Shown piece after piece: positions 31,304 through 43,803 of a stretch of 64,000 nt of DNA. The notes under the pieces are model-generated. The model worked only from the letters and a program-made list of their open reading frames with translations, did no database searches and was not told where the DNA came from. Made by a program: the position numbers and the translations under genes. Numbering within the stretch: position 1 is the first letter of the stretch; each line of letters begins with the position of its first letter. The DNA comes from Hedera helix (taxonomy: Eukaryota > Streptophyta > Magnoliopsida > Apiales > Araliaceae): positions 47,075,953 to 47,139,952 of the forward strand of contig OX359276.1 in the NCBI GenBank assembly GCA_947179155.2. Reading direction: 5' to 3'.

Positions 31304-34300
31304 TGCTGCTGTTGTTCTTTCTTGCTGTGTTCCCTCTGCTTTCTACTAGTTTCGGTAATTTATATTTTGTTTTCTGTTTCTCTCGTTTTTTTTGGTTTTA
31401 GTCGAGGTTTTTGGTTTAAGCTGCAGTTGGTTGCTGAAAAATACGATGGACCGACAGAAAAATTATTTAATAAAATTTAAAATGACAGCAGTTTTATCGA
31501 AATCCATTGTTTGTTTATTTTTTATTCAGAAATTAACTATGATAAATTTATGTAGTTACTTACTTTCCTGCACCTTGATTAGCAAACAAGCAAACAACCC
31601 TGCCCGCAAATGTTAAAGTTATAATTTTCAAGAAAAAGGTTCAAACTTTCAAATTTAGCCTCACTAATTTAAAGTATTATTAGCAACGGCATGCGCATTT
31701 TACTATAATAATGTGTAATTTAGATGCTAAATTTGGAACATTATAAGATTTATAATTTAAAAGGCACTCTTATGTTGGGACAGCACAAAAGGAAAGAACT
31801 CCAGAATTGGGACCAAAGGAGTGTTAATTTTGGTTGTGTGGTCCTCTAATAGCCACCACAATGTTGATCATGTCAATTTAACTCGGCGGTGTAATTATTG
31901 GTTTTCATTGTGTTAGAGCCACCTAAGAAGATTTTCTTCCAATTTTTCTAATATCGGTGTCATTTTTTTTAAAATCTGAAAAGATGTTTAGTTGTAGTTT
32001 TATGTATCTTTATCATGGAAACTTTATTTTCTTCTTTCTATTTTGATTTCGGGCAGATTAAGTCGTTATAAGAGATGTGTATGGTACTATGGAATTTCAT
32101 GGTAATATACGAGATTTGGTGTTTGTTACTGGTTATTGCTGGCCATAACATGTAGGTATAGAATTAGTGAAGTTAATCTACACACTTGCAATTTTACACT
32201 CTAACTTCATTCTTTCTCATATTTTTGTTTAGCACCGAAGGCTAGTAATCTTTGTAATCATATTGACTTAACCTGAATTTTGTCTGGAGAATGTAAAATC
32301 TTACACGAAGTATTGTATAATTTAAGTTTTCATTATTCTGTATCAAAAGTTATTTTTACTTGCCAAATGTTTCCTTCTTCTGAGTTATTTATTAACTTAA
32401 GTAGTCTACGAATTATTATCTAAGTAAATTAATAAAGTATGTTGATTAGTGTTTTATTTATTTATTTATGTCTCAGATAATGGGGTAAATTGGAATAGTT
32501 AGCACATCTATAAATTGCCTGAGCCTTTTGTTACGTATTCTGATCATAATGAGTTTATAAAGAAAACAGTCTCTTGACCTGTGCTATATTCAAGGATTTA
32601 ACAAAAGTAAAAGTATAGTTAAGATTTACATCATGGTGCAAGGTATAGTGATCTTTGTTTGTTTGTTGACCTATCCTGACATGAGTTTCTTTCTTCTTAT
32701 TCATTTGCCAGGGATTCCGTTTCAGCACATCTACTTGTCTCCTTCTGTACTACCTGCCCAACCAGAATTTTTTAGAAAAATCTTGTTAGAACATGGTAAG
32801 GTTGCGTACTCATTAACTCATTTAGAAGAATGGACTATTTCCTTTTCCTTTATTTGTTAGTTTGAGATGTAAAATAAATCAATGTTGCACATTGAGTCAC
32901 CTTTTTCGGCATCAAAGAAAGTGTTATCATGACCAATGAACACTTGGTTGAAGTGGAAGAAGAATTTAAATAACTTTTTGTCTTGAAGAATCGGAAATTC
33001 TTTCCTACCTTTCTAATTTGGCCTGCATAGTCTCATTGTAACGACTCTATTATTTATTCATTCTTCATTTGATTGTTCAGAAGGTGTTACTTAATGCCAA
33101 GAATTTGTATTAAGTTTTAGCGACTTTGTACCTACCTAGAATCAGCATTTCATGAAGCGCATTCTATAAAAAAATGTACGAAACTTAAAGAGAGTAAATA
33201 AGATTGACAACTAATAATATGGTATATTCTAGTTTGGTAATACCCTATATTGTTCTCTCTAATAACTTGGTTGCAGAATGGGACAACATTGTCCAGTTGC
33301 ATAACTTTATAATGGTTGCATTAATTGGGTAAATTCAAGTCAACTACGGCCAATTTGCAAGTCTTTAGGGAAACACTTAGTACCTGTTTTTTCCTATGAT
33401 ATAGATCAATTAACAAGTCATAAAGAATTAGTATCACTCAATCCCGCATCAGAATTGTGGGAGATATATAGGTTTAATACAAGAGTTTGAGGTAGTTATT
33501 ACTAAAACTTTAGTCGAGATTTCAGGCCACACTAAAATTTCTGGGTTAAGCTTTTGATGCTTGTTGGCCTTTTTGACAATGTGTTAGGTCAGAGACGTCT
33601 TGGGATCAAGTTATGATGATGGTAACTCACTAACCCAATATTGCCACCTTTTGGTATTCAACCTGCTATACCCACAAATCCATCGCGTACAAGCGTGCTG
33701 GATCTCTTAAGGAGCTAAACAATAGAGTGAGATGATTTGAATCCCACATTGGAAGCTTACTGAAGGAAATTATTATAGTGGATGCTCATAAGGACGTCAG
33801 AGAACTAAGTAGGGGAAATTATGATGCTTGAATAGAATCCTACACCAAAAGAGTGAGAAAGAGATGAGCTATGTATTGGGTTAGTCATTCCTAACAACTT
33901 GAGCACCACCTTTTGGGCCAAGTTGCTGGGGCATTGTTTGTGAATTTTACGACATAAAATTACTGGCTGTAGCTTTATATTTCATTTTTATATCTAGCTT
34001 GATTATATTTTTGTACAATTTTAAATATCATATACTTGTAAAAGGAAGCTTATAGATATCTATTTCTACATCTCAAGCTAGAGGAAGGGTTCATGCCATC
34101 TGTGATCTATCTATATAAATTTTCTGTCCTTTCCCAATTTTAGCACTAGAATGGAAGAATGATTATTTTAAAATGGTTAAGTGGGGAGTCGAGAGGTACA
34201 GACATACACATGGGGAGTGCATTAACGCTAGTATATGCTTAATGTACAGTAAGTAAACATTAGTTGATAGTACATTCTTATCTGTCCAGACGTTGATATG

Positions 34301-37300
34301 CACTTCTTTATGTTATAAGTATGTGATATCCTTATATACAATAAATGTGTACATGGCAGAAAGGCCAAATGTTTTGGAAATAATCACTAGCAGCTTGAAA
34401 CATTGTCTTAGAAGAGTAGTCTATGCTGTAGCTTCATATGAATGTCAACAATAATTGAATATCAAAGATACCTATGCCCATTCATATGAATATTATTTTG
34501 ATGATTTGGATCTCACATCAGTTTGAGTAATTTAGTGGGGTTTACTATTTTAATTAGTTTTCTGTTATCTTGTTATGCGCCTCATTCAATCTGGTGGGTA
34601 CAAAGGTTTTTATTTATTTACAATATATAAGAAAATTCAGTTCTTTCTTGCTTTCTATGTTCTCTCTTCCTTGCTTCCTAGTGATAATTAACTGAACTTA
34701 TTTCAACTTCTTCTAAAAACAAAGTTGGATATACGTTACACTTTGTATTAATATACCCGAGGCTATACCTGAGGCTGTTCTACATTATTGCAGCGAGGTT
34801 GACATCAGTGAGTGCCTCAATTGCTCCAACAAGAGCACCACATAGGAGTCGAGTTAAGCCTTTTTTGGAACCTTCAATAGCACCTTCTCCTTCTCCGAGA
34901 TCTCAAGGTATTTATTATGCTCATTATTTGAAATTAGCTTTTTGAATATTCACTGATGTTAAAAAATTCCTATTTTTAGGTCCTGTTGCTGGCCGTAGCA
35001 GTAATACCTTCCCAAGACATCACCATCATATTCATCGGGGAAGAACAGTCACCCCTTCTCCATCCATTGTACCAGGTAATGTTTGAGTGTCAATTATGAA
35101 GTATTTAGTCAAAGTAGTTTTCTTCCCTCAAGCTAAGCAACATTAACTTCTCAATTGAGAAGGACAAAGTCATGATTTATGTATTCCTTGCCTTAGAAGG
35201 CATAAAGCTTGATTTAAATATAAAAAAGTACAATGAATCATATGCCCTAGCTTAGATGAGATGAATCATTAACAGTGGAAGCAAAGTATCATATTATTCT
35301 AGTAGAAACTGAATGATCTCCAAGGTGTTTTAACTTTTTTTCAAATCATATGAAGGAGTGTTTTTTAGTTCCCTATGCCCTTTGGTAATTTTCAAGGCTT
35401 TAAGGGTGTAAAGTTTGTGTCATAAACCTTAGTTCGGTAAGATTAACATATCTCCTTCAGGTTGACTTTCCCAATATATTTTTCCTCTTTCTTGAAAGCT
35501 GAAAGGGGATGGAAAGAAAGTGATCAATCCAATGACTATATTTATAGTTTTCTTCCTTACATGTCAGATGGTATCATAATAAATTCCATCAAGTCTTCTT
35601 TTTTACCCATTTCCGTCATACTCACAAAACCCAATGAGACATGGTGGATTCATTTCCTTGGCAATATACTTTTTGTCCCTCGTACCTTTTCCTTCCAATT
35701 ATTCATAAATGATCTGTATATGATAGCATTAAAGCTTGTCAATAGGTCAGATGTTATCCAATTATAGATATGTATTCAATCCCATCAGGATTTTGTTTCT
35801 TGACTTATTAAGATTCGAGATTTGAATTTGAGTTTGAATTGCAAGAATCATTTATAATTGGATCAAATTCGGTAATTTTTAATTAATTCGGATTGCTCAT
35901 ACCTGAGTGTGAATACTATTTTGTATTAACTTATATATTTGAGTTGATATTTATAAATTTTAAACTGATTTTTTAAGCATGCTCATATTTTTTTTTGTTT
36001 AATATTAAATGAAATTATGTGTAAATCAGATTTGGGTTGAATTGGAACTTGGATTTGAATCTCGAATCGTAATTGCTTACTGAAATAACTCCTAACGCCA
36101 ATGTGATCGGATTCAAATAGGTAATCAGATAAGATATGAGTATATGACCCATTGACACCATAAAAGCATATATTCTCCACGATGTTCTGCTTCTAACTGA
36201 ACAGTTGAGACTATGGACCGACTAGGGCACTTATTACTGCTAAAATGTCTTACTCATTATATGTTTTCCGGTTAAGTAAATAGCGTATCATAATAGTGCT
36301 AAAAACAATACAAATCTGCATACACACATGATGTATAAAAACACTAGTTTAAAAAAGGCACACCTGTGCCGAACCAAACAACCAAAAAACCAAAAAATTC
36401 CTACCCTGTACAAGGAAGCATACTCTTGCATAGGTCGCCCACTATTTATACATAACCCATCAATGCTTAGTTGATCTTTGATTCTCTTGACAGTGTGCTT
36501 AGTTTCATTTACGAATTCAAGATATTTTCTCTAGATACTCTCATCCACAAAAAGTTAATGAGGTTTTTACTACACACCTTATATTAGAAACATGTCATTT
36601 TACGGAAGCAATCAACATTACCTTACATGCAACCCTCCGTTTCTGGTTTTCCTAGTCATTCTCCTCCCATTGTATTAAAATTTAAAAGTTCCTTGTAATC
36701 TGCATTATTTCTTATTGTCTTTGATCTCAAATCTGACAGGTTGTAATCAAATATGTTTGGAGCCTCTTACTTCAGCTCCCTTTGGTTCAGTATGTAGTTG
36801 TGTGTTTCCTATGAAAGTCAGGCTTCTTTTTGATGTGTCTCTGTATGCCATCTTTCCTGTTGTTAATGAGCTAGAGATAGAGGTTGCAGAAGGCACATAT
36901 CTAAAACAAAGCCAAGTGGTTATAACGGGTGCTAGTGCCGATGATCAAAATCAGGAAAGAACAGCAGTAGATATTAACTTGGTTCCACTTGGGGAGAAGT
37001 TTGATAATACCACTGCTGCATTAACTTATGAGAGATTTTGGCAGAAGAAGGTGCCTCTAAATAAGACTCTGTTTGGTACATATGACGTGGCATACATTAC
37101 TTATCCAGGTACATGTTTAAGTCTCTTCCACTATAATTTGCCCCCATTGTGTAACTATAATGTTGTTCTAAAGGCTTTATTATCAGGGCTTCCTTCTTTG
37201 CTACCATCCGGGGGTCACCACAGTAGTGGTCCAGGTGGAAGTGCTGGACATCAGTACCCTGTTACTGCAGATTTTGTCAACAAAAGTCAGAAGATGAATG

Positions 37301-39779
37301 CGAGAACTATATTGATCATCTCTTTGTCTGCACTTGTAGTGTTGGTTGTTTGCATTGGGGCAGTTCTCATCCTCTTAAAGTACAGGAAGAGTGGCAGACC
37401 ATCAAATGCTGTCGGTCCTGTTTTAATGACATCTATTAATAAGAGATCTGGTAAGTATTTTAGTTTCATGTTCTGAGTCTTCTGGCTTATGAAAAGTTAC
37501 GTTGCGATTATTATAGTTGCAATAAATACATCTTAGTGTCTTACCTTATACTCCTATAGCAAATAAATTTTTGGCCACTCTGCAGTTAATATATTGAAAA
37601 TGATTATTAGAAGTTGTCTAAACACTTTGAACACTTAAAGTTGGCAAATATATTGAGCACAACTAAACTCTCTATTATGTTGCAGGAATTGGCTCTAATT
37701 TAACTAGCCCCACAAGTTCGACATCGGTATCCATTGTTTCTGCCTTGCCTACTTCTTTACTCTCTGTTAAAACATTTTCGCTTGCGGAACTGGTGAAGGC
37801 CACAGACAAGTTCAGTTCCAAAAGGGTTTTGGGTGAAGGAGGATTTGGACGTGTTTATCTTGGGATCGTGGAAGATAGGACTGAAATAGCAGTGAAATTG
37901 CTCACAAGGGACAGCCAGAATGGCGACCGTGAATTCATTGCAGAAGTTGAGATGCTAAGCCGATTACATCATCGTAACCTTGTGAAATTAATTGGTATAT
38001 GCATTGAAGGGCGCACACGTTGCTTGGTTTATGAAGTTGTTCCAAATGGCAGCGTTGAGTCTCATTTGCATGGTTGGTTATTCATATCCCTGACTTTTGT
38101 CATCTACTTATGTAATTTACTATTTGTTGACTAAACACCCCGCCTACATAATTTATTGTCAGCGCCACTCCTCCTTCCCGAACCTCTTAAACAATGAAGA
38201 AAACAGATGAAATAGAGAAGGATCTATATCTTCTATCGTTATATCATGCATTGTTTCAATGGCTATTTACCCCATTTTTACCATCATAACTGGAAGGACC
38301 TCATTTATGGAGTTTTCGCTATCCTTCTGAATGTAGTTTTTGCTAATAGAAACATCCACATGGTTGTGTTGCAGGTATAGACAAAAGAAAGGGGCCTCTT
38401 GACTGGGATGCACGTATGAAGATTGCTCTTGGTGCAGCAAGAGGATTGGCTTATCTTCACGAAGACTCTAATCCTCGTGTGATCCACCGAGATTTCAAAG
38501 CCAGCAATGTTTTGCTTGAAGATGACTTCACCCCCAAGGTTTCAGATTTTGGGTTGGCGAGGGAAGCGACAGAAGGAAGTCACCATATTTCTACTCGAGT
38601 CATGGGAACTTTTGGGTACATATTCCTGCATAATAATAACTGAAAACTTCTTTATGAACTAGCAATTTTGTTTTCAAATTTGACTTGCTTAATTTGTTGT
38701 AATAATCGTTGTGTTATGGAGGGAGTACCATTTTGGCATAATGAACACAAACATGGACATTTTGAGTGGTCAGATTTTTATTTATTTATGTCTAAAACCT
38801 GTAAAAATGTTTGGTTAGAATGCCACCAACCATTAGTTTGATTTCGTTTTGAAATTGGTAAAAATTGATCCCTCTCACTCCCCAACCCAACTTCTTGATA
38901 TCCGGTCTATTTCCCTGAATTTCTCTACCTTGTGCATAGTAAAGCGTTTATCACCGTGATCTTATCTTTTATTGTATTGCCTGAATTTATTGTTGCAATT
39001 ATATTTTTTAGCCACTGATTTTAGTGGTTCTGGCTGTAACTAGTAATTGGATTTGCAGGTATGTTGCCCCTGAATATGCAATGACAGGGCACCTTCTTGT
39101 CAAAAGTGATGTTTACAGTTATGGGGTTGTGCTGTTAGAGCTTCTTTCCGGAAAACAACCTGTAGACATGTCTCAACCTCCAGGACAAGAGAACCTTGTA
39201 ACTTGGGCGCGACCGCTACTAACCACTAGAGAAGGTTTGCAGCAATTGGTGGATCGTACCTTAGCTGGAAGTTATGAATTTGATGACATGGCGAAAGTGG
39301 CTGGCATTGCTAACATGTGTGTTCACCCGGAGGTGACCCACAGACCATTCATGGGGGAAGTTGTGCAGGCACTAAAGCTAATATACAATGATACAGATGA
39401 GACTGGTGGGGACTGCTCTAGTCAGAGAGAGTCATCTGCTATTGATTCCGACCTCAAAGGAGATTTTGTTGCTTCTGATAGCAGTTGGTGGAATGCTGGT
39501 GGGTTAACCCCGCGGTTAACTTATGGGCATGCCACTTCTTTCATAACAATGGAGTACAGTTCGGGTCCACTTGATGAATTGGAAAACAGAGCGTTTTCAG
39601 CTTCAAGTTTCATTGGGGATGGGGTTTCGTTGCCCATCAGGCATGGGAATAGGTCAGGTCCGCTGAGGACTGTCCGGAGTAAGCCGGCATTTTACAGAGT
39701 AAAGGGAAGCATGAGTGAACATGGTCTACTGTCAAAAAGTGTTTGGAGCGACGGTGTTGACCATGAAGCTTTTTTTTAG
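31303..39779 (+). CDS. ALE2: ALE2-like receptor serine/threonine kinase
   Basis: Nine exons: 31303-31354, 32712-32795, 34794-34907, 34980-35075, 36740-37108, 37187-37450, 37686-38072, 38375-38615, 39059-39779. All are GT-AG with matching phases; 2328 nt, 775 aa. Residues 1-17 are a signal peptide (MLLLFFLAVFPLLSTSF). A Ser/Pro/His-rich segment follows. The extracellular domain (about 116-238) opens CNQICLEPLTSAPFGSVCSC and includes FPMKV and VDINLVPLGEKFDNTTA. One membrane helix spans about 279-302. The kinase has GEGGFG (376), IAVKLL, HRDFKASN (493), DFGLARE and APEYA, so all key residues are present. The tail is Ser-rich. ALE2 acts at the plasma membrane in epidermis and cuticle specification in Arabidopsis (family knowledge). 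Intron 2 (32796-34793) holds a degenerate repeat. Confidence 0.95.
33420..33930. repeat. Degenerate LTR/retroposon-like repeat in ALE2 intron 2
   Basis: Contains the AATCCCGCATCAGAATTGTGGGAG and GAATCCCACATTGGAAG pair of motifs familiar from degenerate plant LTR fragments. No terminal duplication could be fixed, so the class is open. Confidence 0.3.
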
Positions 39780-40498
39780 AGCGTCTTTTTAAATGTATAG
39801 AACCGAAGGATCACTGCCATTCAAGAAAGTGGTTTTCTGGTGTAGTTTAGGGGTTTGGGATTGGTGTGGTTTCTATTTTGAGAGAGAGATTCGGGGGTTG
39901 CTGTACTTTCTAATTTTGGGAATCAAGGTTCATTACCATACAAATGGAGATAGATGCATGACTGAGACTCAGCTGTGTTGTATGTGGTAAAATTAGCTTT
40001 GTTTGGGGTTAACTGCTGGATTCAACTGCAGTTATTCTTCTTTTCCTTTTTTTTTTTAATTTGTTAGAAACTGATCAAGAATTCCTTGTATATTTTCAGC
40101 CATGAAAGTATTGGCATGTAAGAATATTTCGAAGTTTTATTCCATTTTTCCCCCTGCTCTGATCGTACACCTTTACTCTTTTAGTAGTTGATCTGTGCTA
40201 TCTAATCTTTCAGAAAATTCAACCCATTTTTTTTTTTTTTGCAATAATTTGGATAATATAAACAAACAAAAAAGAATAAGCAAATTAGATAGAGCCATTA
40301 TTATTTGAAAATAAAGCAAATGAATGAAATGAAAACTTTGTGCATATACATTGAATAATGCATGCTTAGTAGTAAGGATTGCCCACTTAATTCTCCGATA
40401 TTGAAGTTGTAATTGAAAATTCATTCATTTCGGAGGGGTTCATTTGTCGAATTATTAGTAAAAATTAAATTTGGTAAATAACATATCAAGAAAATTAA

Positions 40499-40700
40499 GC
40501 CGTCTTAGCTCTGCTGACAGAGCACATGACTTTTAACGAATAACTATTTATTGGTCTTAGAACATCAGTCACGTGATGTGAGAAAGTAATCTATTTTAAA
40601 TGCTCGCATGAGTGGTGTGGGACACCACTCGATAAGTATCCCCAAAAACATCTAATAATTTTTTGCTTTTAACCATGTGGTCATGGGACTTGTGAAATTT
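40499..40700 (+). pseudogene. tRNA-Lys(TTT)-like sequence split by an insertion
   Basis: 40499-40537 reads like the first half of a plant tRNA-Lys (GCCGTCTTAGCTCTGCTGA, CAGAGCACATGACTTTTAAC), up to the anticodon loop CTTTTAA. 40666-40692 resumes CTTTTAACCATGTGGTCATGGG, completing the anticodon stem and variable region. The T-arm afterwards is not conserved. It may be a tRNA pseudogene or the tRNA-derived head of a SINE. Confidence 0.55.
40538..40665. mobile_element. 128-bp insertion in the tRNA-like sequence
   Basis: Flanked by the 8-bp direct repeat CTTTTAAC (40530-40537 and 40666-40673), a hAT-length duplication. It contains the perfect hairpin GAGTGGTGT-GGG-ACACCACTC. Its ends do not form a clear inverted repeat. 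Confidence 0.5.
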
Positions 40701-43700
40701 TAAATTATAAGATCTTTTCTACAAATAAGTCACATTATGTAAAATTTGTAAATATTAAAAATATATTTTTATTGCATGTTTATCTCTGCAATAATATTAA
40801 TAAATTGATAGTCTTGGCAGTAGTGGCATAATAAAAATATTACAATTAGAATTTGAATATCCTATATCATTTTATACAAATTGTATCATTTTATACTATT
40901 TTTATAAATAAAAAATAACTCTTGCGGGGAATAGTTTTTTTGGCAAACAAGCTCATCAATTTCGTGCTAAGTACGGGCAGTATGGATATTGTTTATTATA
41001 TTATCAAATAAATAAATATTAATTAGGATTTCAATAAGATAATTGTAGCTATTAGATTATTAAATATTTATTTAAATAATAAATATTAAATTATATAGTA
41101 TAGGTTACTTCGATTAATTATTAAGCTAAATATTTAAATTGAGTGCATATTTATTTAGTTATGACTATGATAAATAATTATTTTAATTTTATTTAAGTTT
41201 GTAATGTATTTGTGAGTGAGGGGGAGACTTCTTGTTTAAAGACCAAGTTATAACTTAACTCGTAATACAAGTACAACTACATTTGAGGAAGTAGCATATA
41301 GCTATTGTCCAAGAGAATATAGTTGTAAGGATAGTTTGAAAGTTTTGTCTTGAACATTTTTATAACGGTTTATTCGCTTATAGAACAAGTGAATTTTTAA
41401 TTATCGATAGTAATAGGATCCCAAATATTGTAGAGGAGCTTAAGACTAAACGTAGTAATATATCTGAGTTATATATTGTGAACCAGCTAAATCCGTGTGC
41501 ACACTGTGTGATTGTCTTTTACTCTTTCATATATTTCCACATATTTAATTATCACACAATAATTAATTAAGTTAATTAATTTAAAGAGGCCAATAAATTT
41601 TAAAATCAGTAATAATATATTTAACCTCCTCATAAATTATTTTTGAATTTTGTGAATTATTATTTTCCCATAATATTTTTCTATCTTACTAATATGTAGT
41701 TATTTAAAAATAAAATTGTTGTAAAATAATAAGTTACTATTATGACTTTTAGTTTTAAAAATTAACTAAATTTTAGTCACTAATATTTGTCATAATTATT
41801 CTATTATTAATTAGCTAAATGTCTCCTACATTAAATAAAATTGGTAATTAAAATTTAGTCATTGATATGTTTTATAACTTATAATATATATTTTAATATT
41901 TTAATCATTAATATATTTTATAATATAATATATTAGTATAAATTATTATGTAATCATATTATTATTTTTCTATATTTTTAATATTTATTTATTTAGAGTC
42001 CAAAGTTGAGTAATTATTAGTAGGTAAATGGACTGCTTTAAAATAAATAAAATAAATGAAAAGTTAAGTCTAAACTTAAATGATAGTATTACTGTTTACC
42101 GAAATGGAATGAAAGAAAGTATCATATATGAAGGAAAAAGAGAATATGTTATTTGCGATAGTTAACATTGCCTACAAATACATTCATTTATTAGTTTTTT
42201 TCTTATAAAATTTTCATTAATGACATTTCACTATTTTTATTGCCTAATGCTATGCCATTTTGAACTTGATTTATCGGAAAATATTAATCTATGTTGTAAA
42301 ATTTAGAAAATTCAATAATTATGCATTAATTCATAATTTTCTCATAAAACTGAATTTGGGGGATTCAATTAAATTTTTGTTACAATTACATGCATAAATA
42401 ATATTTTAAAGACAACATATTAATTACGGAAATTATTTTCCGTTAAGAATTTGATATTTTAAAATACTTTACTTACACGAGTGAGAGTTCATTTACTATT
42501 TATATAAAAAAATAATTATAAATAGAATTTTATTCCATCTTTTGTCTGTAATAAATTCGGTGTTTGGCTTAGTAGGGATAACAATGTTATCGTGATTATA
42601 AATTTATGACAATTATGTCATTTTATATTATTTTCAAAGAATTGAAAATCTTTTTTTATATATGAAAAATAATAATAAAATTGACACATAAAATTGCGCA
42701 TTTTGGATTTTTTGTTTGATAGACGAGGCACTAGAAATTAAGAGTTTTACGTGCAACAACTGATGAATATTTTATTTAAAAAATATATAAAAGGTACTTT
42801 TAAGCGTTAAAAAATGAAAAAGAAGGTAGAGGTTCTAAAGTTAAAAGGAAATTGACACTTACATAAGCCGCATAAGGAGGAGACGATTACGGCAAATGTA
42901 TAAATCTTTTTCCTATTTTATTTTCTCCTTCTTTTCTTTTTGGTACAATAAAAAATATTTTAATTACAGTTAAACTCTAAAATTATTTCAAATAAAAAAA
43001 AATTAAAATTAGAGAATTTTTTAAAAATATTTTAGCAATAGTTAAATTCTAATTTCATAATAAAAACCAAAAAATAAAGTTTTGTCTATATATATATAGG
43101 AAAATTATTCACGGCAATCGGTTGCTAATTGACCTGCGTAAGAAAGATGAATGACATGACCAATTAACGTAATTTTAATTTATTACAAGACGTGTAAATT
43201 TGTCTGCCGCACTAAGAATGAGTTATAGGGTCAATTTTGGCCTGAGCGGCAGGGCTAATTTACAGTTTTTCAACAATCAGTTATACATCTATATATATAC
43301 ATATATATATATAGATAGATAGATAGTTGATGCGAGTAATTGAAAACGGCATCGTATCAGGGAACAATTATTGACTCTAGGTCTTCACTAGTAACGCGGC
43401 GCTAGCTTTATTAAATAGCACCTAGCCGAAAACAAAGACAAAAAATTAGTGTAACTCAGTAAGTGACGTCACACTCTTAGATTCGGATAGTCCTTTTTAT
43501 CGAAATCCACAAATCACGGAGGTCGCTTTCCTATCTATTTCTTCTTCTTAATCTTAATTAGGAGTAACAAGTACTCCCTCGGTTTCACCTGACCGCTGTT
43601 TGGTGGAAAATCGGAAAAGTAATAGAAGTAAAAGCTTATTTGAGTTACTTGTTCTTGTACAAGTAAAAATACAAGGAGGAGTTGTAAGAATTTTTATAAA

Positions 43701-43803
43701 GTGTAGCAAGGTGTGGATACAAATATAAATGCTTGTCAGATCAATTCTAAAGCTGACTGAGAGAAGTGGCAGAAGTTTTCGATCTGATTGAAGTTGCTCA
43801 AAA

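Larger units (their letters stand above)
39780..43803. other. ALE2-myosin intergenic region
   Basis: 39780-40120 is likely ALE2 3'UTR. A split tRNA-Lys-like sequence lies at 40499-40700 (separate entries). 40700-43470 is very AT-rich without a gene; short (TA)n/(GATA)n runs lie at 43289-43325. About 43480-43803 is the probable myosin 5'UTR and promoter side. Confidence 0.5.
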
